This document shows, piece after piece, positions 47,866-59,400 of a stretch of DNA of 64,000 nucleotides. The notes beneath the pieces were generated by a model. The model made no database searches, had not been told where the DNA came from, and saw only the letters and a program-made list of their open reading frames with translations. The DNA is from Setophaga petechia (lineage: Eukaryota > Chordata > Aves > Passeriformes > Parulidae): assembly GCA_024362935.1 (NCBI GenBank), contig JANCRA010000009.1, positions 29,783,166-29,847,165 on the forward strand, in the 5' to 3' direction. Position 1 is the first letter of the stretch. Every line of letters begins with the position of its first letter. Made by a program: the position numbers and the translations under genes.

Positions 47866-49438
47866 AGTCCGTCCTCCAAACCCCATCTCCAATTCCTATA
47901 GGCAGAGGATTAAAGGCGGACACCTTACATCCAAGACTCCTTGAAGTTGTTGATAGGAAATTAGGCAAAGCTACAGACTAGGACAGCATATATTTGGTGG
48001 AAAAGAAGATATCACCTCATCAAAAAGAGCTTACAAACATCCCAAACCCTCTCATTGCAATGGCATATCTTGTGCATGGAATCAGAACCATCTGGGTTAG
48101 CTGTCCTGGGCTTGCTCCTGGGTGCTCTGTGAACACGTAGCTCTGCTCTGGGCTGCACTGTCCAGCCAGCCTTTTTCCACAACAGTGGAAAAAGATCAGT
48201 ACCAATATGATCAGGTAGAAAGCTAAAGTAATTTTTTTCCCAAGAGGTTAGAAATAGCTTCAACTTCAGCAGCCAGTTATCCAGAACTGAGAGAAATAGG
48301 AACTAGCAATTGAGACAAAACAGTACACATCCCTGCAAGTCATTGCCTGTCCTCAGAGCTAGTAAGGAAAGAGTTTCATCAATCCCTGCTGCTGACTGCT
48401 CCTTCAGAGCTGTTCATGATGCCTTAAGTATGCTTTGGTATGTGCTGAGGCAAGAGCATCATGCCTTGCTGGGTACCCTGATTTCAGGCACTTCACAGCA
48501 GCTCTCCTGCTGGCTGATGGTGCAGAGCAGCCAGGAGCCAAAATGGATACAGGGCAGAGCAGTCCGTACATAGTAATTCTCACTAAAGTTTAAGGTCAGG
48601 TGAAGAGTAGGGTGGGAAAGAACTGCACTCTTACTGCCTCTTGTGTCAGTCATTTCAGCTTATGTTAAAGCCTTCCCTTTCCTAGCTCTTGGATTTATAC
48701 GCCTTCATCTTCTGTTTTACTATGTCAGGTGCACTGACTTCCAAAGACTTGCTCCTGATTCACACTGCTACAATCAAGAGGAGAAGTACTCCACATGATT
48801 GCTCCCAGGAAGGAATCCTTTACAGATTTCTTGATCTGTGAAGCAGCTACAGGGAAATTTGAAACAGTAGTAGAAACAGTCCCATTAGTGCCTTTTGTCT
48901 ACATGACTCATCTTGATCCTGTTAACTGCAACTAACCTATTTCCTAACAAATGCACTTTTTGGTACTGCCTCCTTCTTATGCACAAGTTTTCCTCTAATT
49001 CCTGTTGATGCTACCCTGCCTGGCACAGAGTGAGCCATTTCACTTCATTCCCACAAGCAAATCCCATGCAGCCCTGTGCAGCAGGTATCAAGAGCCACCT
49101 GGTCACACTGCAGAGAGAAACTTGGCCCCGAGGCCCTCAGCTGAGCAGCAGACGTAGCATAGCTCCAAAGGTAGGTCATGTATATGGTTCTTTTCTGGCC
49201 TCACTTTTCCCCTGGAGGAAGAGGAAAACCTTGGTTTTAGTATGGCTACAATCACCATGGCTGCCTGGCACAAAAATCAATGGAAGGGCATGAAATCTAA
49301 TCCAGACCCTGTCATGGCACTTTTCAGGTGGGAAGTTGTCTTTACCCTTTCCTCCCACCCTCAGGGCCAGTCCAGCTCCCCCATTGTCTGCCAAGCACAG
49401 CAGCAAAATTTTTACCCAGCTGCAAGGACTTCACTCAC
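47866..49438. other. Non-coding stretch, no gene seen
   Basis: A perfect 10-bp stem with a 4-base loop is present at 48171-48194. Open frames are below 90 codons and lack motifs. Confidence 0.6.
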
Positions 49439-49468
49439 AGATGTGCTCAGATGTGCTTAGATGTGCAC
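49439..49468 (+). repeat. Tandem AGATGTGCTC decamer, three copies
   Basis: Three adjacent 10-base units (AGATGTGCTC, AGATGTGCTT, AGATGTGCAC) are followed by a short CA run. Confidence 0.85.
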
Positions 49469-50889
49469 ACACACAAGTGTTACTGATGTGCTCATGGCCT
49501 GTCTTCCTCTGCCCACATCTTCAAATGTCTGTCTCATAGAGGTTCTGGGGCTGATTCACTCCAAGCACAAATTCTGGCCTGTCCATGACCTGCATGTCTG
49601 AGAAATTCTCCTCAGCCAGTTTTATTTCAGACCTTGGCTGTGGGCAGGAATAATATGTCCGGGAGTAAAGCCCAACTCCTTTGTGATTGACAAGGAGGCC
49701 TCTGGATATTCTTTAACCTAATGCTGCTGCAGAAATGGGCTGGTGCCACACAACACAGCAGTAGGAACAACTCTGACTGAGGTCAGGGAAATGCCAGCCT
49801 GCAGTTTCAGATCATCTACAGAGGTGGAATGACCATATGCCTCTGTCTGGATCCCAGTTTAGGCTTGGAATATGAACCATGAAAAACTAGCAGGGTAGTT
49901 GAATCCCAGACCTGGAATTGGCATTCTCCCTAATCTTTTCAGACAGATGCTTCAGGATTTTTATGTGAAACTCTCCAGTACCCAAACAGGAACATTATGG
50001 CCTCATTCCATAGAGCTGTAAATTCTCTTATCAAATGTTCAGTTCTTGACCTGATCAGCATGGGAAGCCTGTTCCTAAAACAAAGGTGTTTGCACAGCAC
50101 ACAAGGCTAAGAAATAAGATTCTTCTGTACAGCAGATTACTAGCACCTTAGAAAAATCTGGCCTATCCAGACTTCAGTCAATTCTAGAAGATTAGGTCTT
50201 GTAATACTTTGCACCCTCAGATGTCACTGGGAGCTTTGGTATTGATTTCTGTGTGGACAGGGTTTATTTTAAGGGCATTTCATCTAATCAGAAACCAAAA
50301 GCTCTTCATACACTCTGTGCACATGGGCATAACCTAGCCATTCAGGGAAATGCTGTCTCTGTAGGACAGCCATGGGCTGACAAGACATCCGCATGCATAT
50401 AAAAATCACCATGTTAAGGCCTTAATTTTTCTGAAAAGTTTTGCCTCCAAGTGCTATGCAAATTAAGCAGTTCACGTTCACTTCCCCATGGTGAAAATAG
50501 GCTGAATCAAGAGAGGACTTACAAACAGGACTCGACAAAGTGTGTAATTCTTTAGAGCAATTAGGGCCCCAGCATGGAACAGGAGCTGTACATTTCACCA
50601 CTCTTGCCTGTGCTCATCTCTTAATATCCTCTTGAGAAGTTTGACATTGCTCAACTGATAAAAAATGGCCAAAGCATTTAAATGAAGCAAAAGCCAAACA
50701 AAAAATGAATTGTCTCACAAGTCAGCTCTGCAGCTCTTAAGCCAACCCTCCTTCCCTGCAGCCAGTCTGATGCCAAGATATTGCCATACCTTTGGCAGAC
50801 ATCTGAAGGAGAAGTGAAAGTGTGAAGCCACACATTGCCTTAGCACAACCACATTCATGCAGGTGAGAGCTGGGGTGGCGGGGAGCCCC
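49469..50889. other. Non-coding stretch, no gene seen
   Basis: Notably poor in open frames: none longer than about 60 codons beyond 49539. No repeat is recognised. Confidence 0.65.
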
Positions 50890-50945
50890 CGCTTGAGATA
50901 TGGAGAGAAACTTGCCCTATGCCCAAGGTCTCACAATAAAATCAT
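50890..50945 (-). mobile_element. Possible MIR-like SINE fragment
   Basis: The plus strand reads GGAGAGAAACTTGCCCTATGCCCAAGGTCTCACAATAA, resembling the antisense MIR wording GAGAG...ACTTGCCCAAGGTCACACA. It is short and interrupted, so the call is tentative. Confidence 0.4.
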
Positions 50946-52982
50946 GCATTTTAATATCTACACTGCACATAATCCTTGATGGCCTCTAAGTTTTGAAGGG
51001 AAACCTAAATATAAATCTAAATAGGGAGTAGAATACATAAATACATACATTATTTTTCTAAATAAATGAACTTTTTCTAACCTGTTACCTCATGAGCATA
51101 TCTTTAGCTACAATGAGATAGGAGTTGTGGTGACTGTCTGTTTGGAAACTCCTGTAAGAAGTGTTTTTGTCAGACAGCTTTCTTCTCTCTGATGTTACAA
51201 AATCAAGGTGGCGGTGGACTGCAATGTGATTGTCAGTGAACCTCAACAAGCTATGAGATAGTTCAAGCAGTGCAAACTAGTAATTAAGCATCAACAAACA
51301 TCAGTCAAATGTACAGCAAAAGAGGATATCAGAGAGCAGCAAAACAAGATTCTGCTGCAAAGCCCCAGTGAAGTACAGAATATGTCACATCTTTCATGAC
51401 AAACCACTTTCCCTTAATATTCTTGGTAACTCCTGTCCCCTCTCCAAAAGACTTCTCTTTTCTAAGAAACAAGAGGGGTGAGGTTTACACAAGGGAAATT
51501 CTTGAGCATGAAATGCAGAATACAAAACACAACATCAGCCTGAAAAGTCCAGCAATCCATTATCATAAGCTTATATGAGCCACATTTTCCATATTTCTAA
51601 AACACAACCAAAGTAGCTAACATCTCTTATGTGGCAGGAATCCAGAGAAAGAGGCAAGCCAAAGCAAGACTGGGCAGTCCTCCAGCAAAATGGGTTAGCT
51701 TCAAAAGCTGAAGTGTAGTTAAATCTTTAAGGGGGAACATAGGGCCAGCTTTAGATGTTGTTTCATCAACCATACATGGATTTCCAAACTGAGGAGAAGT
51801 TCCTCTCATCAGATTAATACCCCACCATTAGGCTATAGTTTTCCACATAGGAATGATGGCATTTAAGCAACAGGAGCAAGTTTTATCATTTCATCAAACA
51901 GCATGGCTGGCACTTGCTATTTCCAGTATACTCTCTGTTTCACACACAGGGTAAATTTCCCCCCAGGAGAGTGACTACTATTTACTTAGCAGGAGCTCAG
52001 AGTGGAAACAAGAGAGGATTGCTTCTACAAATGAAGAGTGCTTGGGAAATTCTGAGTATGACAGAGTGTTACTAGCATCTTGCAACAAGTAGCATAGACA
52101 CTGTGACAGTCTCTACTCTTGTGGAAAATAGGTCAATAGGGAGTTAATTTCTTGTCCCACCTGAAAACTGTAATTTCCATCAGTACCAGACCATCTTATA
52201 TGAGGCTGCTGATCCACTTGGAATTCGCTAAATCCCTTGAGACTCTTGCAGCCATGTTGTTACTCCAGTCACTGATGGTTTTCTTGGGTAGAGCTAGTTA
52301 GAACATGCAGTAAAGGCAGATCACCTAGTAGCCATCTTATCAGCATGGGGTTACTCTTTCTCATTGCTGTTTTGCCATGCCTTGTTCATACAGATAACTG
52401 GTGGCAGATGTAAAACAAGTGAGAAGAAAAATAGGTCTTTAAAATAAAGATTTTTTCCTCTGAGCACACTCAGACAAAAGACAGAGTTTCAGAGATCTTG
52501 TGGGACTCTTAGGAGAGAGACAAGTCATTTTAGGGAAGCTTTGTAAAGCCAAGAAATTCCAGCTTTAGTGATCTGCAATGTGTATGTTGCATTGAGCAGG
52601 ATAAAGGGGAAAGGGGCTACAAGCCTGCTTATATCAAGCAAGTGCAGAGAGAAGAAGCTATTCATAACACAAAAACATTGTTATGACACTTAACCTTGCT
52701 CTGCTGACAGCCTCAGTAAAGGCAGCAAGAATTGATTCAGTTTGGAGCCTGAACTCCTACCTCTCTCCAGGAGTGAATGTAAGGGAGTAGGAGCACTAGG
52801 AAGGAGGGGAGGAGTGGAAAGCAGAAAAAAATTTGTTCTTCTCATATTGAAATTGGCAGACAGCTCCCCTGGTGTCCTCACATTGGCAAAGTGCCTCCCC
52901 TCCTCCTTAGCAGCTGCCCCTTGTTTCAATGTATTAAAAACAAGATAATAAATCTATCCAGAAAAGACATTTACATGTCTTT
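50946..52982. other. Non-coding stretch, no gene seen
   Basis: Open frames are few and short (79 codons or less). There are AT-rich simple stretches near 51010-51070. No transposable element is recognised. Confidence 0.65.
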
Positions 52983-53013
52983 TTGATGTGAGCACAAAGA
53001 GTGCTCACATCAA
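52983..53013. repeat. Perfect 13-bp inverted repeat
   Basis: The arms 52983-52995 (TTGATGTGAGCAC) and 53001-53013 are exactly complementary around a 5-base loop (AAAGA). No element family is recognised. Confidence 0.85.
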
Positions 53014-53889
53014 TACAAATCAGAATTTTGAATTGGCTATTCTGACTTCACAGAGTATATTGCCCAGAAGTTTTTGAAATAACTACGTGCAGAATTTATG
53101 TTTGTTTTTGGAAAAGTAAAGAGGAAAAAATACTGACCAGAAAACCTCACTCAAAGCCTAAACATGTCCTTTAATCAGCTGTTGTAGACACAGATGACTG
53201 TGTATAAAAGATGACTGTCTTTTTTTTGGGGTGCACTGCAGGGCAAACACTGAAGATTTCATACAGGAAGAAATCCGGGGACTTTTTCAATGTGAGAATA
53301 TGGAAAGAAAATTTCTATTAGGAATCGTGTTTGAAATAGAGGCTGAGAAAAGATGGACTGCATCCCCACATACTACTCCACACAGTCATACAAAAGATAC
53401 TGAGTCCAGAAAGTCCCATGGAAAACTGTTCTCGAGTCCTTACACACTGCATGCTCCACAACATTCCAGAATGACCTGTTTCTAAAGCAAAACACTAATG
53501 GCCCATAACAAAGCTAAAAGCCAACACTATAATGGGCCACAGAAAAAAATAACAGGAGAAAGGAGAATTACTGGCAGCGTTCAAGGTCCCTGAAATAGCT
53601 GGGAGTTTGCTGTGGAATTTGCTAGTTGTTAGCATGTGAAAGAGAAGCAGGACTGGCAGCAACTGAGTCTGCATGGCATATGAAGTGTTTGGATATCAGA
53701 TCCAGATTCAGAAATATGGAAAATAAACCCCGCCTTCAGGGATAAGACCGGCTGAAAGAGAGGATATGACACTGGCAAAATGGTAGCAGGAAAGGAAGAC
53801 AGGAAGGAGAGAAGGTACAGAGAATGAGAATGGTGAAAAACAAGAAAAGAAATAGTGGTGAACTGCTAGGATTTTTAAAATGCCAGTTT
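53014..53889. other. Non-coding stretch, no gene seen
   Basis: An 84-codon plus frame at 53231-53485 has no recognisable motif. A T8 run precedes it. No repeat is recognised. Confidence 0.6.
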
Positions 53890-54010
53890 TGTTATAAACT
53901 CAGTGTATGGCCTTGATGACAGGTAAACCTTTCCATGCTTTTCCTCAGATTCCCATGTCTGTAAAATAGATACAATAATTCTGTACCTCAAGATTCTTAC
54001 ATGGAAAGTA
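53890..54010 (+). mobile_element. MIR-like SINE relic
   Basis: The run GTATGGCCTTGATGACAGGTAAACCTTT...CCTCAGATTCCCATGTCTGTAAAATAGATACAATAATTCTGTACCTCA follows the MIR core order: ACCTTGGGCAAGT, CCTCAGTTTCC, CATCTGTAAAAT, ATAATAATACCTACCTCA. Each block is present in the right order and spacing with moderate decay. This is the clearest MIR-type relic in the window. Confidence 0.7.
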
Positions 54011-55612
54011 CCAGACAGTTATTAAATATACCGTGTAAAAAAGTATCAATTAGGCATAAAAGGGAAAAGCCAACTAAAAAAAATAATCACTGGTATCTGT
54101 GGAAAAATGTCATTTTGGGTGCCATAAAGAGCTATGCCATTTATATTCTTAAAAGGAGTCATGGCTGAGAAAAGCAGCACTCTCTTATTACCACTGAGGT
54201 CCCAGCAGACCTTCCTACAGAAAGAACACACTGTAAATGAATAAATGCTGATGTGATTGTGATAGTGATTGATGAAGGAAGATCAAGATCTCATTGTGTT
54301 CAGCACTGTGAGCACCTAATAACCTTACTTGAGAGCCTCGTATTCAGACTGCAAGGAAAAGACAGTAAAGATAGAGTAAGCTGGTAAGAGATGTAGATAC
54401 AGCAATGAAATTGCTTTTTCTGGTTGGGTTTCATCTTGGTAAAAAGATAAGTGATCTCATCATCCTGGCCTCATGTTTATAGGAATCTGGATCTGTGTGT
54501 TGTGTATGAAAGCAGCCAGCAGTGCTCTGGTGTGGAGGGCAGAGGCCATATCAGGGAATTCATTGAGCAGTAACTATATGCAAATTATTTCCTCTGCAGT
54601 GGATGACAGCAAAGGAATTTTGGCAACATTCTCTCCAGGATTTTTTTGTTCCTCAGGGAATCTTCTGACTAACTGAAGGGCACTTATGAGTTACATTATT
54701 TCTGCAGCTTGGGCACCCTTTTGCCTGCAGCACTGCAGGGATCTTAGCATGCAGCTTGGGATTTTGCCAGTCAGCTCACTGGAGTACTGAAGCAAAGCAA
54801 TGAAGCCAATGCAGAAAAAATGCTGATTGTACTACAGTCTGGGAGAAATTATTTTCGTATTCAACTCACAGCAAAGCCTGTTACAATGTCATAAATCCTC
54901 TGTAGCAGGGAGAGAGGGAGAAGAGAGAGAAGCCTGCTGTCTCTACTTTTCCTGCACTGTCTATTCTCAGCACTGTGCGTCACGCTCTCCTTCATCATTC
55001 TCTATCACTTCTGCACAGTTCAGGAAGATTCTGACATCTGGGTCTGCAGTGTTATGAGTTAGCAAAGGCCTTTTCCACCACAATCTAAAGATCACAAAAG
55101 CCAGAGAGAGTTTCTTGCTGTCAAACCACATGTTTTTGCTCTGAGTAAACTTGACAGAATAGAGACCCCCATAGCGCCAATATTAAAAACAATTTTCAGA
55201 GTACAACAGCACTTTAAATGGGGAAAAATGACACAGGGCTCTTGGAAGAAATAAAAGCAAATGTAAATGTCAAATTTAGTTAATGTCAGGAAATTGTATA
55301 TTAAGAGGGATTGGTTCATAGCAGTTATTATAACCACTGGCTAAGAAATAGCTTTTTGTTTTCTGCTGAATAGTTGGTAGTTTTTTCCCCCATCTTCTCC
55401 CACAATAGCACAAAACTGTGAGTTCACCTGTGAAAAGACAGAGAGCAAGAAACAAGCAATAATAGTTAATAGCTGGAGAACATGGGTATTTGCTTGGAGT
55501 TGCAAGACATCAATTGTCAAATCCATAATGAGACAGTAACTTAACAACTGAGTTTACAGCATTAGGTCAGAAATACCAAAAATAAGCAGAAGACCAAACA
55601 GGAATATGAGGC
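54011..55612. other. Non-coding stretch, no gene seen
   Basis: AATGAATAAATGCTGATGTGATTGTGATAGTGATTG near 54236-54272 is mildly reminiscent of an L2/MIR 3' end but is not called. Open frames are 81 codons or less, with no known motif. Confidence 0.55.
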
Positions 55613-55690
55613 GACAAAGTAATTTGTTTAAGGATTCAGAACAGTAGAGTGGCAGAGCTATTTTGAGCTACGACTAAACCCAGTGTGTCA
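55613..55690 (-). mobile_element. MIR-like SINE relic
   Basis: The plus strand shows AAAGTAATTTGTTTAAGGATTCAGAACAGTAGAGTGGCAGAGCT...AAACCCAG. This corresponds block by block to antisense MIR wording (AAGTAACTTGCCCAAGGTCACACAG.TAGTAAGTGGCAGAGC...AACCCAG). It is decayed but collinear. Confidence 0.55.
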
Positions 55691-56309
55691 AGATTTATTA
55701 ACCCAGGATTCCAGGATTTACTAAACCAGCAACTCCGGCTGAACTGTTGTTATTCTGAAGATTAGCTTTAAATACACAATAATATTGTTGGAAGGATGAT
55801 ATAAAAAGGGTTTTAGGCAATTCACAGAGTTCTTTTACTGGGTGCAAGGTTGCTATCTGGAGAGCTTGAGCACTACTAGGCTAGGGACACGGATCGTTTC
55901 AAAGGCAATTAGTCTAACCCATTCCTGACATAAAAGAACACTGGTGCACTCCTTTTAATTGATGAGTTTTAGATTCATCATAAAAATAATGAGGTGAGAG
56001 CTGGGAAATGTGCCTAATATAGGCTGAGAAACATCCTGACTGTCATTGCATGTGTGGCATGCATCTGCATCCATGTTGCTAAGCATTCTAATGGCACAGA
56101 GACAGGACGTGCCTCCTAAAGTGAAAAATATACTATTTTCAATATCATGCTTTGAAGGGTAGAGTGATAAAGAGAGCTACAGAGCAAGGAGTGCTCAAGT
56201 AGCAGAGTAACAGCAGCTTTGATTCTGTTACCAAGTTCCTCTGGTCACAAAGATATTACATTACACTTGTATAACTCATATTTTCTGTCTGCAGGTGGAA
56301 AAATGACAA
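55691..56309. other. Non-coding stretch, no gene seen
   Basis: There are short duplicated strings (CCAGGATT...CCAGGATTTA) near 55711-55725. The CR1 fragment that follows may extend leftward in a form too decayed to follow. Confidence 0.55.
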
Positions 56310-56450
56310 GATGTGCATTCTCCATCCCTGGAGATATTCAAGACTGGATAAAGCTGTGAGCAATCTGGTCAGAAATTCAGCCAACATGATTTGAACAAGA
56401 AGTTGATCCGGAAACCTCCAGAGGTGTCTTCCAATCTGAACTATGCTGTA
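56310..56450 (+). mobile_element. CR1 LINE 3'-end relic
   Basis: The sequence carries TCTCCATCCCTGGAGATATTCAAGACTGGATAAAGCTGTGAGCAATCTGGTC and then AACCTCCAGAGGTGTCTTCCAATCTGAACTATGCTGT. It is collinear with the avian CR1 3' region (CTCCATCC.TGGAGATATTCAA..CTGGA.AA.GC..TGAGCAACCTG...GACCTCCAGAGGTCCCTTCCAACCT). The octamer tail is lost or decayed. It overlaps open frames at 56256-56489 and 56377-56577 (-), which are artefacts. Confidence 0.85.
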
Positions 56451-59400
56451 CCCATTGCAACTTAAGGATGTTGTGGTATTGCCTCCCATGCTTAGCAGAA
56501 TAGCAACTTCTGGCCTTTATTTCCTGGCCAGAGCCAAGTATCTGATCTCTGCTGAACAAAACATTTCCATTTTTCATGCTTCACCAGAAAGAGTCGTTGG
56601 GTATCGCTACAGAAGCAGCTCAATCCCATAGTGCAAGACTTATCCACAAGCATTTCCAGTTATCTTAAATCATGAGCTCCTAAACCAATGAGTGCTGACA
56701 CTTCACATTGTGCTGTGTGGACATAAAATGTAGTGCAGCATTTAAGTGATGAGCAGAAATTTCTCTTAATCTTGTCATATTCCCTTGAAGGCAGTCAAGA
56801 AGTACAACACAAACTATTCCCCACTGCCTGTCATGCCTTACCTTATGAATAACCCAAACATACAACTTTGCTTCCAGAGATTTTTAGAGTTCTGCTGCTT
56901 TTTTTTTGTTCTTTCCATGTCTATCTTTCCATTTACCAGCAAGTATTTTCTCTTCATTTATGCATATAAGCCACATAACACCAAGGTTATGCACCCTCAA
57001 GGCTACTCCTCCTTGCAACCTTTTCTCATGATAAACAGCAGTTGTAAATGTACTAAAGCTGAGAAAAGACACAGGGAACATGCTGCCCTATTACATTTGC
57101 TGGAGCTCTCAATGCAATAAATAAACTAGAATGTAGCACAAAGAAAAGGATGTATTATTCTGTGGATGTAGTTGGCAAACCATGGGAATTTGATGTGATT
57201 AGAAAAGCTTAAGGCAGTAACAGCTTTGTGGGCACTTTCCTGCTTCTCAGTGAGCACAGTTACTGCTGGTATCTAGTGTGGTGTCAGACACAACAAAAAC
57301 AAGAGTGCTCACACAAACATGCCCTGTCCTGTGGGTTGGCATAAAGCTCAGTAAACTGTGTGGTGCAAAGCCAAATGTTTGAAGGTTGAGAGCAGGCTTA
57401 GAAACTTCATGGCTCAATCATATATAACCTAGGTAGCAAAATCATGTTTCAGGGGCTCTCAGTTACGCTTCCTGTGGCAATGAGCAGAAGCTGTTCTGGC
57501 CCAGTCTCCCAGAGAGATTAAATTAACAGTAGACAACTGCTTGCAAGAGCAAGGTGATGGAGCAAAGTACACCGTGGATGAGGACTGATCATGGCAGGGC
57601 AGAACTACTGCAAAAAAAGAGGCATCACCTTATTCTTAAGGACTAGGGAGGCCAACTTTTGTGAATGTCAGAGTCAAAAAAGCTGTGTCTTGACAGAATG
57701 GTGCAGAATAGGTTAAGCAAACACATTTTTGATTATATGCAAACTCTGTCAGAATGGTGAGCCTGGCCACTCTGAGCCTGGCCCATGTCAAACCTGCCTG
57801 TCACACTTACTGAAACAGTTCATCACCCAGCTGAACTGCAGGGCTATCAGGACCTTTATTACCTGACTCTGTTCTATTTGTTTGAACAGATAGAATGACC
57901 ATAGAGACTGGGTATCAGATATTGTCGCACTCTCCATATCTCAATTTTTTATCTGTAACCCCAGATATTTACCAGGGGAAGGCAACCTTCCAGTGAGCTG
58001 TCAGTGCTGTCATCTCTGTACAGTAGCAGAGCAGGAGTTGCACCTAATTAGCCGAAGAAAGTAACAACAAGGATGACCTCCAGCCACCCCCCGCTTAAAA
58101 GACAATGAAGCAAGATCTGTAAATGCCATGTAAAGAGGGACTGGCAACAGCAGCTGTCAATCGCACTTGGAGAACGTTTATAAGTGAAGGTGAGGAACTT
58201 GTAGCATGAGAAGGCAGATCTGACCTAGCGTTCGTCCACCTGGCTGAGATACCACCAGCAACAAAGACAGGGAGTCTTAGCAGCACAAACCAATGGCTAC
58301 TCAAATGGACAGGGACCCTGGTGGCTCTCTACTCTGGAGTGCTGGCACAGGGGGATAAGTCCCAGAAGGAGGGAAAAAACAGAGACAAAACAGCAGGGTC
58401 TTTTCTGAGGCTGAGCAGACAGCCCTCAATTGGCACAACTACAGAAAGCTGAATTTATCATCCACCCACAGACTGGGATTGCTGGCTTGAGCCCCCTCAT
58501 TGGTAGCTTCAGTTCTCATAGGCAGCAAAGAGGGGTGGCAGGAAGGAAGAAGGGTGAAGCAGTTGAGGAGCTGGGAGGGCACAAGGACAACAAAGCAGGG
58601 GGAGTCAAGGAACCAGATACCACCACAGGACCATGCTATTATCTCAGTGTAATTGCCAATGAGCTACTTGTGGAGCAGAGCAATCTGTCCTGTAATAACA
58701 GGGTTAAGTTTAAATTGGCAGAGAGCTTCTGGGACTTTTTCACTTCCACTGTCAAATCTCTGGGGCTGGCAGTTGCTAATTACAATAATATGAGGTGACA
58801 GTCACATGAGGAGTGATGGATGGCTGAGCAGGGCTGAAAATCCAGAAGGTCAGATCACAATGAATTATAGAGGCAGGGTGCAGAAGCCCCTTCTCCAGAT
58901 TTTCTCTTCCTCTCTCCCCAATTCTTCCCCCCACCATCTGCAGCATCTCAAAAGCAAAACAGTAAAGAGAAATCATTCTCATGAATAGAATGCAAAATAA
59001 ATGGGTGGTGCTGGGAGCTGGGTTTCAGTGTCACTCCAGTTATCCAAATTCACAAAGCACACAGCCAAAAGGGAACAAATAGGCATCTCATTTCATTTCC
59101 CATATAACATGGGCTGCCAGACAGCACCTGACTTCAGTGACTGTTACAGCAAAATCATTATGAACCCTTAAGATTTTATTTTGACACAAAGAAGCCTACA
59201 CAAAGAAAGTACAAAACTGAAATAAAACACCACGAGCTCTGAATATTCCGAGCATTCACTTTGCATGGGCCTGAAGGATCATGCAGAGATAGGGTCCTTT
59301 GCATGTAAAACTGAGGTACTTCTAAGTCACATTGTCAGCTCTTTTTCCCCTTACCTACCTCAGAAAAAAAACTGGCTTTTTTGTAATTCCCATGACCAGC

